Source: Microbacterium sp. 1S1 (lineage in GTDB: Bacteria > Actinomycetota > Actinomycetes > Actinomycetales > Microbacteriaceae). From it: 64,000 bases of DNA. This document shows positions 1 through 8,290 of this stretch, in pieces. The stretch is taken from NCBI RefSeq assembly GCF_008271365.1, contig NZ_CP043430.1, positions 186,001 to 250,000 on the forward strand. Direction: 5' to 3'. Under the pieces are notes generated by a model. The model did not search any database. It worked only from the letters and a program-made list of their open reading frames with translations, and had not been told where the DNA came from. Every line of letters starts with the position of its first letter. Positions within the stretch are counted from its first letter, which is position 1. Made by a program: the position numbers and the translations under genes.

Positions 1-2
1 TC

Positions 3-1058
3 ATCGTGGACGCGGCGGCCGAGGCTCTGGCCGATCCGGCGAGCTATCGGTACACCCCCGCCCCCGGACTCCCCGCGCTGCGCGAGGCGATCGTCGCCAA
101 GACGCTCCGCGACTCCGGCCTCGAGGTCTCGCCCGGCCAGGTCATCGTGACCAACGGCGGCAAGCAGTCGGTGTACCAGGCGTTCCAGGCCGTCGTGAAT
201 CCGGGCGACGAGGTCCTTCTTCCCGCGCCCTACTGGACGACGTATCCCGAGGCGATCCGTCTCGCGGACGGCACCCCCGTCGAGGTCTTCGCCGGCGCCG
301 ACCAGGAGTACAAGGTGACGGTCGAGCAGCTCGAGGCGGCGCGCACCGACCGCACGACGGTCCTCGTGTTCGTGTCGCCGTCGAACCCGACGGGTTCCGT
401 GTACACCGCCGAGGAGACGAAGGCCATCGGCGAGTGGGCCGTGGAGCACGGCATCTGGATCATCAGCGACGAGATCTACCAGAACCTCACCTATGAGGGC
501 GTCAAGGCGACCTCCATCGTGGAGGCCGTGCCGGAGGCCGCGAACCAGACCATCCTCGTCAACGGCGTCGCCAAGACCTACGCCATGACCGGGTGGCGCG
601 TGGGCTGGATGGTCGGCCCTGCCGACGCCATCAAGATCGCCGGCAACCTGCAGTCGCACCTCACGAGCAACGTCAACAACGTCGCACAGAAGGCGGCGAT
701 CGCGGCGCTCAACGGCCCGCAGGACGAGGCCGGGAAGATGCGCGAGGCCTTCGACCGTCGCCGTCAGCTCATCGTCTCGGAGCTGTCGAAGATCGAAGGT
801 CTCGTGGTCCCGAACCCGCTCGGCGCGTTCTACGTCTACCCCGACGTGCAGGGTCTGCTCGGCCGCACCTGGGGCGGCGTGACCCCGACGACGTCGCTGG
901 AGCTCGCGGACCTCATCCTCGACCAGGCCGAGGTCGCCGTCGTCCCCGGCGAGGCCTTCGGTCCCTCTGGCTACATCCGCATGTCGTACGCGCTCGGCGA
1001 CGACCAGCTCCTCGAGGGCGTGCAGCGCCTCCAGCGCCTGTTCTCTTCTCCTTCTTGA
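3..1058 (+). CDS. Class I PLP-dependent aminotransferase (AspC-like), 5' end outside window
   Basis: Fold-type I aminotransferase, most like bacterial aspartate aminotransferases, which move an amino group between an amino acid and a 2-oxoacid in the cytoplasm. The frame is open from the window edge, so about 50 N-terminal residues are missing; family members run near 400 residues and 351 codons are seen here. The motif [13 protein letters not shown], the SPSNPTG substrate loop and the PLP-binding lysine in [15 protein letters not shown] (codon 573-575) are all visible. The gene stands alone on the plus strand and ends 21 bases before a perfect hairpin. The exact substrate cannot be told from sequence; aspartate is the family default. 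Confidence 0.88.
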   Translation: MVDAAAEALADPASYRYTPAPGLPALREAIVAKTLRDSGLEVSPGQVIVTNGGKQSVYQAFQAVVNPGDEVLLPAPYWTTYPEAIRLADGTPVEVFAGADQEYKVTVEQLEAARTDRTTVLVFVSPSNPTGSVYTAEETKAIGEWAVEHGIWIISDEIYQNLTYEGVKATSIVEAVPEAANQTILVNGVAKTYAMTGWRVGWMVGPADAIKIAGNLQSHLTSNVNNVAQKAAIAALNGPQDEAGKMREAFDRRRQLIVSELSKIEGLVVPNPLGAFYVYPDVQGLLGRTWGGVTPTTSLELADLILDQAEVAVVPGEAFGPSGYIRMSYALGDDQLLEGVQRLQRLFSSPS

Positions 1059-1079
1059 TCCCGAGACCCCGCTTTACCG

Positions 1080-1121
1080 CCGAGACCCCCTCGTACCTGC
1101 GCAGGTACGAGGGGGTCTCGG
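1080..1121. terminator. Perfect 21-bp inverted repeat, bidirectional terminator
   Basis: Two 21-base arms (1080-1100 and 1101-1121) are exact reverse complements with no unpaired centre. It lies between convergent genes, 21 bases after the aminotransferase stop and 19 bases from the VOC gene stop, so it can end transcription from both sides. No clear T-run follows, as is common in high-GC actinobacteria. Confidence 0.8.
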
Positions 1122-1140
1122 CGTGAACACGGGGGCTCGG

Positions 1141-1542
1141 TCAGTCCTCGGGGTGGAAGCCGATCAGCCAGCGGATGCCGTAGCGGTCGACGAGGGTGCC
1201 GTCGAAATCGCCCCACGGACGCTGCTGCAGCGGATCGACGATGCGGCCGCCGGCGGCCAGTTCGTCGTACCAGCGGGTCAGCGTTCCGGGGGCGGCGGTG
1301 CCGAGCAGCGAGAGGAACATCCCGCTCATCTGGACCGCGTCGTCATCGGCTCCCGCGTCGGCTCCGGCGAGCTCGACCGGGCCGCTGAGCTGGCCGTGCG
1401 CGACGGCGTCGCGTGGGCCGTCATGACGACCGGCGCTCGCGTAGTCCACGAGCTCGAGCTCGCCGCCGAAGACGTCGCGATAGTGGCCGAGCGCTTCCGC
1501 GGCGTTGCCGGGGAACAGCAGGTACGGGATCAGTCCGCTCAT
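1141..1542 (-). CDS. VOC/PhnB-like glyoxalase superfamily protein
   Basis: A 133-residue protein of the vicinal oxygen chelate fold, closest to PhnB-like proteins. These are paired beta-alpha-beta-beta-beta units, usually dimeric, whose function is mostly unknown. Visible family features are the opening GLIPYLLFPGNAAEALGHY, the central MSGMFLSLLGTA stretch and the closing WGDFDGTLVDRYGIRWLI. The start at 1542 is preferred over an upstream in-frame start because a TACGCT box lies exactly six bases upstream, matching the leaderless pattern seen across the window. It is monocistronic and unrelated to the sugar-acid operon next to it. The substrate is unknown. Confidence 0.8.
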   Translation of the reverse strand: MSGLIPYLLFPGNAAEALGHYRDVFGGELELVDYASAGRHDGPRDAVAHGQLSGPVELAGADAGADDDAVQMSGMFLSLLGTAAPGTLTRWYDELAAGGRIVDPLQQRPWGDFDGTLVDRYGIRWLIGFHPED

Positions 1543-1548
1543 CCCGCG

Positions 1549-1554
1549 AGCGTA
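1549..1554 (-). promoter_or_regulatory. Minus-10 box TACGCT of a leaderless promoter
   Basis: TACGCT, then six bases, then the ATG of the VOC gene. The predicted transcript begins at or next to the start codon, and no Shine-Dalgarno sequence is present. Confidence 0.6.
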
Positions 1555-1634
1555 GTCCGCGGCGGCTCCGACGACCACCCGGAGACGACGAACGACCGCC
1601 ACCCGGAGGGGACGGCCGTTCGTGCGGACGGGGA

Positions 1635-3056
1635 TCAGGAGACCGGGATCACCGCGTACAGGATCCAGGTCAGCGCGAAGCCGGAGACTCCGAGCACCGT
1701 CGTGAGCGGCGTCCAGGTGCGCAGGCCGTCCTTCACCGACAGACCGAGGTACCGCGTGACCACCCAGAAGCCCGAGTCGTTCACGTGGCTGAGGCCGAGG
1801 CCGCCGTAGCCGATCGCGACCGCGAGCAGCGCGGTGTGCACGGTGTCGAGCCCCATCGCGGAGACCGACGGCAGCAGGAGCCCCGCGGTGGTGGCGATCG
1901 CGACGGTCGCGGAGCCCTGCGCGGCACGCATGATGAGGGAGATGAGGAAGGCCGCGAGCAGCAGCGGCATGCCGCTGGACGCGAGCACCTCGGCGACCGC
2001 TCCACCGATCCCGGTCTCGGTGAGGACCCGGCCGAAGGCGCCACCGGCACCGGTGACGAGGATGATGACAGCGGCGGCCGGCAACGCCGATTCCATGACC
2101 TCGCCGAGGTGGGCCGCCGACCAGCCGCGGCGGACGCCGAGCAGGTACATCGCGGCGGCGATCGCGACCATGAGGGCGAAGATCGGCTGACCGACCATGC
2201 TGAGGAACCCGTTCCAGAACGTGCCCGCCTCGAACAGGGGCGCGACCGCGGTGCCGAGCATGATGAGCACCAGAGGCAGGAGGATGAGCCCGAGGACCGT
2301 TCCGGCGCCCGGCGCCTTCTCACCCTCGCCGAGTCCGCCGGTGAGCGTCGACTTCTCGGTGCCGAAGTTGTCGTACATCTCCTTGGTCGCCGCGAGCATC
2401 GCGAACTCGCGGGTGTTGATCCACTTCGCCACCAGGTAGGACAGCACGCCGAGCGGCACCGAGATCGCGAGGGAGAAGATCGTGACCCAGCCGATGTCGG
2501 CGCCGAGGATCGTCGAGCCGCCCACGATGCCCGGGTGCGGCGGCACCGCGACGTGGACGGCGAGCATGATGCCCGCGACCGGGAGACCGAACTTGATCGG
2601 GTTGAGGCCCGCCACCTTCGAGAAGGCGAACACGATGGGGATGAGGATGATGAATCCGGCGTCGAAGAACACCGGGATCGCCAGGATGCCGGCGGCGATG
2701 ACGAGCGCGATTCCCACGCGCTTCGGGCCCAGCCAGCCGGTGAAGCGTCCGGCGAGCGATTCGGCGCCGCCGGACAGCTCGATGATCTTGCCGAGCATCG
2801 ACCCGAGCGCGACGAGCACGGCCACCGAGCCGAGGGTGCCGCCGACACCCGCGATGATCGCCTGGATGACGCCGAGCTGCTCGGGGGTGTCGCCGTCGGC
2901 GGGGATCGTGGTCAGGGGGAGCCCGGCCGCGATGCCCACGATGATCGACACGAGGATGAGGGCGTAGAACGCCTGCATCTTGAACCGGATGATGAGCAGG
3001 AGGAGCAGGCCGAGGCCCGCCAGGCCGATCAGGATGAGGATCGGAAGAGGAAGCAT
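1635..3056 (-). CDS. GntP-family gluconate/sugar-acid:H+ symporter
   Basis: A 473-residue integral membrane permease of the GntP family, which imports gluconate and related hydroxy acids with protons. The protein is almost wholly hydrophobic with about 12-14 membrane segments. It begins with a hydrophobic LPLPILILIGLAGLGLLLLL stretch and carries the family-type loops VPPHPGIVGG and RAAQGSATVAIATT and a C-terminal SHVNDSGFWVV. It is the third gene of an operon behind the DUF1537 kinase and the dehydrogenase, 39 bases after the latter. That context points to a four-carbon sugar acid such as threonate or erythronate rather than gluconate; this is inference. Confidence 0.88.
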   Translation of the reverse strand: MLPLPILILIGLAGLGLLLLLIIRFKMQAFYALILVSIIVGIAAGLPLTTIPADGDTPEQLGVIQAIIAGVGGTLGSVAVLVALGSMLGKIIELSGGAESLAGRFTGWLGPKRVGIALVIAAGILAIPVFFDAGFIILIPIVFAFSKVAGLNPIKFGLPVAGIMLAVHVAVPPHPGIVGGSTILGADIGWVTIFSLAISVPLGVLSYLVAKWINTREFAMLAATKEMYDNFGTEKSTLTGGLGEGEKAPGAGTVLGLILLPLVLIMLGTAVAPLFEAGTFWNGFLSMVGQPIFALMVAIAAAMYLLGVRRGWSAAHLGEVMESALPAAAVIILVTGAGGAFGRVLTETGIGGAVAEVLASSGMPLLLAAFLISLIMRAAQGSATVAIATTAGLLLPSVSAMGLDTVHTALLAVAIGYGGLGLSHVNDSGFWVVTRYLGLSVKDGLRTWTPLTTVLGVSGFALTWILYAVIPVS

Positions 3057-3095
3057 CTCTGGATCTCTTCTTTCAGTGAGGGCGCGACGTCGCGC

Positions 3096-3986
3096 TCAGG
3101 ACCGTCGTTCGGGTGCGACGACGCGGATGACGGCGGAGTCGTCCAGGGCGCCGAGGCCCTGTGCTTCGCCGAGGAGGAACAGCTGCTCGGCCGCGGCGGC
3201 GACCGGCGTGGACAGGTGCGCCCGGCGGGCGGCGTCACCGACGATCCCGAGGTCCTTCACGAAGATGTCGAGGCGGCTGAGCACCTCGGCGCCCTCCTCG
3301 TCGTAGGCCTGCAGGGCGCGCGGGCCGCGGTTGCCGAGCATGAAGGAGTTGGCGGCACCGGCCGTCAGGGCGTCGAGCGTGCGGGCACGGTCCAGCCCGA
3401 GGGCGTCCGCGAGCGCGAGCGCCTCCGCGGCCGCTGCGATGTGGACACCGCAGAGGAGCTGGTTGACCGTCTTCAGCGCCTGCCCGTCACCGGGCTTGTC
3501 GCCGACGATGGACAGCGTCGAGGCGAGCTGGTCGAGCACAGGACGAGCCGTCTCCAGGGCCGCCGGACTGGCGCCGACGACGATGAGGAGGTCGCCCTCC
3601 CCCGCGCGGACCGGACCGCCGGACAGCGGGGCGTCGACGAGCTGCGCGCCGTGCGTGGCGAGCTGCTCCGCGATCGCGTCGATGCCCTCCGTGCCCACCG
3701 TGCTGGTGAGGATGACGACGGCGCCCTCGGCGAGGTGCGGGGCGAGCCCATCCTCGCCGAACAGCAGGGCGTCGAGCTGCGCGCCGGTGCGGACGGCGAC
3801 GAGCACCGCGTCCGCACCGCCCACGGCGTCGGCCGCGGACGATGCCGGCGTCACGCCCGCCTCCGCGGCGAGGGCGACGCGCTCGGCGGCGATGTCGAAA
3901 CCGCGCACCTCGAAGCGCTGAGCGAGGCGGGCGGCCATCGGCAGCCCCATGGCGCCGAGGCCGATGACAGCGACAGTGGATGTCAT
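3096..3986 (-). CDS. Beta-hydroxyacid dehydrogenase (LtnD/3-hydroxyisobutyrate dehydrogenase family)
   Basis: A 296-residue NAD-dependent dehydrogenase. The N-terminal Rossmann motif is GLGAMGLPMA (residues 9-18), the substrate-binding motif is DAPLSGGPVRAGEGDL, and the catalytic lysine is in ALKTVNQLLCG. Family members oxidise 3-hydroxyisobutyrate, tartronate semialdehyde or L-threonate/D-erythronate. Because the gene follows a DUF1537 kinase and precedes a GntP permease, oxidation of a four-carbon sugar acid at C2 to its 2-oxo form is the most likely role. The ATG at 3986 overlaps the kinase stop by four bases (ATGA), giving translational coupling and fixing the start. Confidence 0.85.
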   Translation of the reverse strand: MTSTVAVIGLGAMGLPMAARLAQRFEVRGFDIAAERVALAAEAGVTPASSAADAVGGADAVLVAVRTGAQLDALLFGEDGLAPHLAEGAVVILTSTVGTEGIDAIAEQLATHGAQLVDAPLSGGPVRAGEGDLLIVVGASPAALETARPVLDQLASTLSIVGDKPGDGQALKTVNQLLCGVHIAAAAEALALADALGLDRARTLDALTAGAANSFMLGNRGPRALQAYDEEGAEVLSRLDIFVKDLGIVGDAARRAHLSTPVAAAAEQLFLLGEAQGLGALDDSAVIRVVAPERRS

Positions 3987-5410
3987 GAGTGTCCTTCCGG
4001 GTGGTTTCCATCGTCGCCCGCGAGAGTGGCGACGACGGTGACGAGGGAGTCCGCATCGCCGACATTGCCGGCGAACACGACGTAGGGGATGCCGACCGCG
4101 GGGCCGGTCTCCGGCTGCCACAGCGACACGAGCCCCGGCAGCATGGGTCCGAGCACGGTGGCCCGGCGGATCTCGAGGGCTTCGCTCGCGACGTCGCTCG
4201 AGGTGATCCCGCCCTTCGCGATGACGAAGCGCGGCGGGGCGATCGCGAGCACCCGACGAACGAGGTCGACGACCCCGCTGGAGATGCGGCGGGCGATCGC
4301 GAGGCTCTCGTCCCCGTCGGCGCCCGTGACGAGCTCGCGCGTGGTGTGGACGATCACGGTGCCGGCGGCGAGCGCGTCCGCGACCGCATGCGCCTGCGTC
4401 TCGAGGTGGCTCTCGCGCTCGGGGCCGATGAGGGCACGCACGTCGAGCTCGATCGTCCGGGTGTTCGGGCGTGCGGCGGTGAGGGCTTGGAGCTGGGCGG
4501 TGGTGAGCGGTACGTGGCTGCCGACGACGACGAGGCCCCCGCGGTCGTGGGCGAAGGGGATGTCGGCCGCCTGCACGGGCTCGGCGATCTCCTGCCCGAT
4601 GTGTGCGCGCACGTAGGGCGGGCCGACGCGGAGCAGCACGTCGCGCGCGTGCAAGCGGTGCAGGGCGAGCGCGACGACGCGCATGTCGGACTCCTCGACG
4701 ACGTCGACCGCGACGACCGTGCCGTCGGCCAGGGACTCGAGGAAGCGCGCGACGGCGTCCACGCCGCTGCGGATGGTGCTGATGTCGAGGCTGGCGACCG
4801 CCGACGCCGGGATGCGGCCGCCCGTCTTCTCCGCGACCCACTCGCGCAGGTCGGAAGACGCGTAGCCGAACGTGGCATCGGCGGCGAAGGGCGTCTCGCC
4901 GACGGGAGTGGCCTCGCCGCCCGTGACCCAGTAGTGCACCCCGTCGACCGTGATCCGCCCGGCGTCGGGGAACGCCGGGACGAGCAGGGTCAGCGCGGGG
5001 GCGCGACCGGTGCGGGCCCCGATCTCGGTGGAGAGGATGTCGGTCTCCAGCGGGAAATGACCGCGCAGGGTCGAGTCGCCGCGGGAGACGAACGTGACGC
5101 GGCGACCCCGGGCCTCGGCCGCGGCGAGGGTCACCGCGACGATCTCGCGGTTGCGTGCGGCCGCGGACTCCTCATCCAGAGACCGGGTGTTGGTGAGCAC
5201 GTAGACGGCGGCGGCGCCGGTCGCGAGCGCCTCATCGAGGTCGGCGCGCTCCCACCGGGTGAGCACGGGAAGGTTCGCGACCGACTGCGTGCCGGTCGGA
5301 TCGTCGTCGAGGACGACGAGCACGCGGGCGGGGTCGACCTCCGCACGGACCTCGGCGGCGGTGACGGCGAGGGACGCCGGCAAGGGGTCCAGCAGGGCGT
5401 CGATGTGCAC
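3983..5410 (-). CDS. Four-carbon acid sugar kinase (DUF1537, OtnK/DtnK-like)
   Basis: A 475-residue kinase of the DUF1537 family, whose characterised members phosphorylate 3-oxo-tetronates, D-threonate or D-erythronate at the 4-hydroxyl using ATP. The N-terminal substrate domain has the signature LDDDPTGTQ (residues 34-42) and VYVLTNTRSL. The C-terminal nucleotide-binding domain has FVIAKGGITSSDVA and ends near GIPYVVFAGNVGD. It is the first gene of the operon, directly downstream of a palindromic operator. The aldolase (OtnC) or PdxA2 that would finish the known pathways is not in this window, so the exact substrate is open. Confidence 0.87.
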   Translation of the reverse strand: MHIDALLDPLPASLAVTAAEVRAEVDPARVLVVLDDDPTGTQSVANLPVLTRWERADLDEALATGAAAVYVLTNTRSLDEESAAARNREIVAVTLAAAEARGRRVTFVSRGDSTLRGHFPLETDILSTEIGARTGRAPALTLLVPAFPDAGRITVDGVHYWVTGGEATPVGETPFAADATFGYASSDLREWVAEKTGGRIPASAVASLDISTIRSGVDAVARFLESLADGTVVAVDVVEESDMRVVALALHRLHARDVLLRVGPPYVRAHIGQEIAEPVQAADIPFAHDRGGLVVVGSHVPLTTAQLQALTAARPNTRTIELDVRALIGPERESHLETQAHAVADALAAGTVIVHTTRELVTGADGDESLAIARRISSGVVDLVRRVLAIAPPRFVIAKGGITSSDVASEALEIRRATVLGPMLPGLVSLWQPETGPAVGIPYVVFAGNVGDADSLVTVVATLAGDDGNHPEGHS

Positions 5411-5469
5411 ACGAACTCCTTCGTTCCGGGAGAGCCCGCCACTGGCTACGGCGGAAGGGTGGATCCGTA

Positions 5470-5493
5470 TCGTTATCCGATATCAGATAACGA
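5470..5493. promoter_or_regulatory. 24-bp palindromic operator of the sugar-acid operon
   Basis: Arms TCGTTATC (5470-5477) and GATAACGA (5486-5493) flank the centre CGATATCA, giving a 24-base palindrome broken at only one symmetric pair. It lies 60 bases before the kinase start and just downstream of the proposed promoter. The neighbouring FCD-GntR protein is the obvious candidate to bind it as a repressor; this is inferred from position. Confidence 0.72.
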
Positions 5494-5495
5494 CG

Positions 5496-5525
5496 AGCGT
5501 ACCTCACGATCACCAGGGGCACCAA
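5496..5525 (-). promoter_or_regulatory. Candidate promoter of the sugar-acid operon
   Basis: On the minus strand TTGGTG (5520-5525) and TACGCT (5496-5501) are separated by 18 bases. Transcription would start inside the palindromic operator, so a bound repressor would block initiation or early elongation. Confidence 0.45.
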
Positions 5526-5542
5526 AACGCCGACCGGCGGGA

Positions 5543-6253
5543 TCAGCGCCCGTGGACGTAGTGCAGCAGGTCGTCCCTGGTCTGCCGCATGTGGCTGCGC
5601 ATCGCCTGGCGGGCCGCGGCACCCGACCCGGTCCGCATCGCCTCCAGCACTGCCGCGTGCTCGGCCAGCGCGTGCTCCCGGATGTCCGGGATGGCGCTCG
5701 TCTCTCTGCGGGTCGCCTGAAGCATGGTCGTCAGCGGGCGCATCGAGGCGACGAGGATGCGGTTCTCCGCCGCTCTGATGATGACATCGTGGAAGGCGAG
5801 GTCCGCCGCGACGAAGGCGTCGACGTCGGCCCGCTCGTGCGCCGCCTGCATCTCCGTGAGCAGGGACGCCATCTCGGCGAGGTGCTCCTCAGTGCGCCGT
5901 CCTGCCGCGAACTCCGCCGCCCCGGTCTCGAACATCATGCGCATCTCGAGCATCTCCAGGGAGGACCGCTCCCTGGCGCCCGCGCTCTGTGCGTGCCGGA
6001 CGACCGCATCGAGCCCCGTCCACTCGTCCGTCGGCGCGATGCGATGCCGGGTGCCCGGCACCGCGACGATCACCCCCTGCGCCTGCAGGAGCCGGACCCC
6101 TTCCCGCATCGTGAGCCGGGACACCCCGAACTGCTCCGCCAGTTCCCCTTCGGGAGGCAGTGGCTGCCCTGCTTCGAGCCGGCCCGCGATGATGGCGTCG
6201 AGGAGCCCGTCGACGACCGCCTGCGTCCGCGACACCCGCTCGACCTTGGTCAC
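5543..6253 (-). CDS. GntR/FadR-family transcriptional regulator with FCD domain
   Basis: A 236-residue regulator. Residues of about 1-75 form the winged helix-turn-helix (LPPEGELAEQFGVSRLTMREGVRLLQ is its recognition region), and the rest is an all-helical FCD ligand domain with FHDVIIRAAEN and EHAAVLEAM. FCD proteins usually bind small carboxylates, which suits control of the sugar-acid operon immediately downstream. The GTG start at 6253 overlaps the murB stop as GTGA, so the regulator is translationally coupled to murB, an odd partner. The upstream in-frame extension was rejected because it runs through murB. Confidence 0.87.
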   Translation of the reverse strand: MTKVERVSRTQAVVDGLLDAIIAGRLEAGQPLPPEGELAEQFGVSRLTMREGVRLLQAQGVIVAVPGTRHRIAPTDEWTGLDAVVRHAQSAGARERSSLEMLEMRMMFETGAAEFAAGRRTEEHLAEMASLLTEMQAAHERADVDAFVAADLAFHDVIIRAAENRILVASMRPLTTMLQATRRETSAIPDIREHALAEHAAVLEAMRTGSGAAARQAMRSHMRQTRDDLLHYVHGR

Positions 6254-7380
6254 AGGTCGACGCCCACCAGCACGGGCTCCGGCTGCAGCACGAGCCCGAA
6301 CTCGGCGTGCACCCGGTTCTGGATGAAGCGGGCGAGCTCGGCGACCTCGGCCGCCGTGGCCCCTCCCCGGTTCGTCAGGGCGAGCGCGTGCTTGGTCGAG
6401 ACGGAGGCCCGGGACCGGGGCAGCTTGAACCCCTTGCGAATGCCGGCCTGCTCGATGAGCCAGGCCGCGCTCACTTTCACGTCCGGGGCCTCGGTCTTCG
6501 CCGCCGGTACGTGGCCGTCGTAGGAGGCGAGAGGGATGACCGTGACCGCGTCGAGATCGGGGGCCACCGGCCACCGCGGGCACTCCGGCGGCAGGGACCG
6601 CGCTTGCGCCGCCGTGACGATCGCGTTCTGGAAGAAGGAACCGACGCCGTGCGTATCCGGGTCGTCCGCGTCCAGCAGCATGCCCTTGGACGCTCGCGTG
6701 GCGAGGATCCGCTCCCGTACCCACGTCAGCGGAACCGGGGTGTCGTCGGTCAGGCCGAGGGCGCGGCGCAGCTGCTCGCCGCGGACCACGCGCTCGCGCG
6801 CGACCAGCAGGTCGACCGTGACGGACAGGATCACGGCCCGGCGCTCGGGCTCACTGCCGTGGTGGTGCTTGAGCACGGAGGTGCGGAACCCGAGGCCCAG
6901 TTCCGCGGCGGGGACGGTGGAGATCTCCCCCGTGGCCTCGTCGATCAGTTCGACCTCGACCAGCGTCTCCTGGATCTCCTGACCGTAGGCGCCGATGTTC
7001 TGCACGGGCGAGGCACCGACCGTTCCGGGGATACCGCTCATGGCCTCGAGGCCGGCATAGCCGCGCTCGACCGCATACGACACCAGGTCGTCCCAGCCGT
7101 GGCCGGCCTGCACGCGCAGCCGGATGCGTCCGCTGTGCGGCGACGGGAGCTCCTCGATGCCGCCCGTGCGGATGCGGATGACGGTGCCGTCGAAGGGCTC
7201 GTCCCCCACGAAGAGGTTCGACCCACCGCCCAGCACCAGCCACGCGTCGCCCTCCGCCCAGGTCTCCCGGAGGACCGAGACGAGCTCCTCCGTCGTCACG
7301 GCCTCGCGCATGCGGGCGGGAGCGGCGCCCGTGCGGAGCGTGGTGAGCTCGGCCAGACGGATCGGCTCGACGTCGCTCAT
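6250..7380 (-). CDS. murB: UDP-N-acetylmuramate dehydrogenase MurB
   Basis: A 376-residue FAD enzyme that reduces UDP-GlcNAc-enolpyruvate to UDP-MurNAc with NADPH, the second committed step of peptidoglycan synthesis in the cytoplasm. The FAD-binding part shows WLVLGGGSNLFVGDEPFDGTVI and GIPGTVGASPVQNIGAYGQE. The proton-donor serine is in VGSFFQNAIV, and the conserved glutamate is near the C-terminus in LQPEPVLVGVDL. It overlaps the upstream MaoC-like gene by four bases (ATGA) and the downstream regulator by GTGA. The FAS1-dehydratase, MaoC and murB order is a recurrent actinobacterial arrangement. Confidence 0.96.
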   Translation of the reverse strand: MSDVEPIRLAELTTLRTGAAPARMREAVTTEELVSVLRETWAEGDAWLVLGGGSNLFVGDEPFDGTVIRIRTGGIEELPSPHSGRIRLRVQAGHGWDDLVSYAVERGYAGLEAMSGIPGTVGASPVQNIGAYGQEIQETLVEVELIDEATGEISTVPAAELGLGFRTSVLKHHHGSEPERRAVILSVTVDLLVARERVVRGEQLRRALGLTDDTPVPLTWVRERILATRASKGMLLDADDPDTHGVGSFFQNAIVTAAQARSLPPECPRWPVAPDLDAVTVIPLASYDGHVPAAKTEAPDVKVSAAWLIEQAGIRKGFKLPRSRASVSTKHALALTNRGGATAAEVAELARFIQNRVHAEFGLVLQPEPVLVGVDL

Positions 7381-7781
7381 CGGACGGCGACGCGGAGCTG
7401 CGCCTTGACGAGCACGGTCGTGTCGCCGGCCGTGACCTTGAGGTCGATCCGCGCGGACTCGTCGTCGACCGCGCCGACCGTCGCGACGACGTGAACGTCG
7501 GCACCGGACTCGGGATCGACGACCACGGGCTTCGTGAAGCGCACGCCGTAGTCGAGGATGCGAGTCTGCGGATCGAGGGCACCCACCACCACCGACGAGG
7601 CGATGCCCATGGTCAGCATGCCGTGCGCGAGCACGCCGGGGAGGCCCACGGCGGCGGCGACGTCGTCGCGGTAGTGGATCGGGTTGAAGTCCCCGGAGGC
7701 GCCGGCGTAGCGGACGAGGGACTCCCTCGTCAGGTGCACGGTGCGCTCGGCGAGCACGTCGCCGACGGTGAACGCGGTCAT
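7377..7781 (-). CDS. MaoC-family hot-dog dehydratase (HadB-like)
   Basis: A 134-residue single hot-dog protein resembling the HadB subunit of mycobacterial (3R)-hydroxyacyl dehydratases. The hydratase-2 motif with the catalytic Asp and His reads YAGASGDFNPIHYRDDVAAA, followed by LPGVLAHGMLTMGIASSVV. It overlaps both neighbours by ATGA junctions: the FAS1-like partner upstream and murB downstream. It probably forms a heterodimer with the upstream product, supplying the catalytic dyad. A role in fatty-acyl chain dehydration is inferred from HadAB; a different acyl substrate is possible. Confidence 0.87.
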   Translation of the reverse strand: MTAFTVGDVLAERTVHLTRESLVRYAGASGDFNPIHYRDDVAAAVGLPGVLAHGMLTMGIASSVVVGALDPQTRILDYGVRFTKPVVVDPESGADVHVVATVGAVDDESARIDLKVTAGDTTVLVKAQLRVAVR

Positions 7782-8233
7782 GCGGCCTCCTCCTCAGCGC
7801 CGACGAGGAGCACGCTGGTGGCGGTGACCACGTGTGCGCCGTCCTCGCCGGTGATCTCGGCCTCGCTGGTGATCATGGCGTTGCCGCCCATCATGCGGAT
7901 GCCGGTGACCCGCAGCTGCGCCGTCAGCTCGTCCCCCGCGACGATCGGCCGGGTGTACCGGAACCGCTGCTCCGCGTGGATCGTCCGCGCCAGCACGATG
8001 CCGGAGTCGGGCTCGGCGAGGAGCTGCTGCAACGTGAGGTCCTGCAGGACCATCGCGAAGGTCGGCGGTGCGACCACGTCGGCGAAGCCGGCCGCACGAG
8101 CGGCCTCGACGTCGGTGTGCTGCGGGGCGTCGGCGAAGACGGCGCGCGCGAACTCGCGCACTTTCTCCCGCCCGACGAGGTAGGGGGCGGTCGGCGGGAA
8201 CTCCCGGCCGACGAGTTCTTGGTTCACTGCCAC
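7778..8233 (-). CDS. FAS1-like dehydratase domain protein (HadA-like)
   Basis: A 151-residue hot-dog protein of the MaoC N-terminal/FAS1-like type, the usual non-catalytic or substrate-channel partner of a HadB-like subunit. Features include LVGREFPPTAPYLVGREKVREFA, then ADVVAPPTFAMVL, then HAEQRFRYTRPIVAGDELTAQL. It is the first gene of the operon with the MaoC-like protein and murB. The GTG at 8233 is chosen because a TAGGAT box sits exactly six bases upstream, so the operon is predicted to start as a leaderless transcript. Confidence 0.87.
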   Translation of the reverse strand: MAVNQELVGREFPPTAPYLVGREKVREFARAVFADAPQHTDVEAARAAGFADVVAPPTFAMVLQDLTLQQLLAEPDSGIVLARTIHAEQRFRYTRPIVAGDELTAQLRVTGIRMMGGNAMITSEAEITGEDGAHVVTATSVLLVGAEEEAA

Positions 8234-8239
8234 CCGTCG

Positions 8240-8245
8240 ATCCTA
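8240..8245 (-). promoter_or_regulatory. Minus-10 box TAGGAT of a leaderless promoter
   Basis: TAGGAT, six bases, then the GTG start of the HadA-like gene. It drives the hadA-like, hadB-like, murB and possibly FCD-regulator cistrons. Confidence 0.6.
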
Positions 8246-8290
8246 CCGAGGCCCGCCGACGGCCCGGCGTGGGGGGGCCGTCCGAAACCC

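Noticed and set aside
1413..4085. An 890-codon plus-strand open frame opposite the GntP permease and dehydrogenase
   Set aside because: It is Arg/Glu/Asp/Gly-rich with no domain and lies antisense to three well-supported genes; in this high-GC DNA the complementary frame stays open by composition.
3989..6523. An 844-codon plus-strand open frame opposite the kinase and FCD regulator
   Set aside because: Same low-complexity antisense pattern; no start signal or family similarity.
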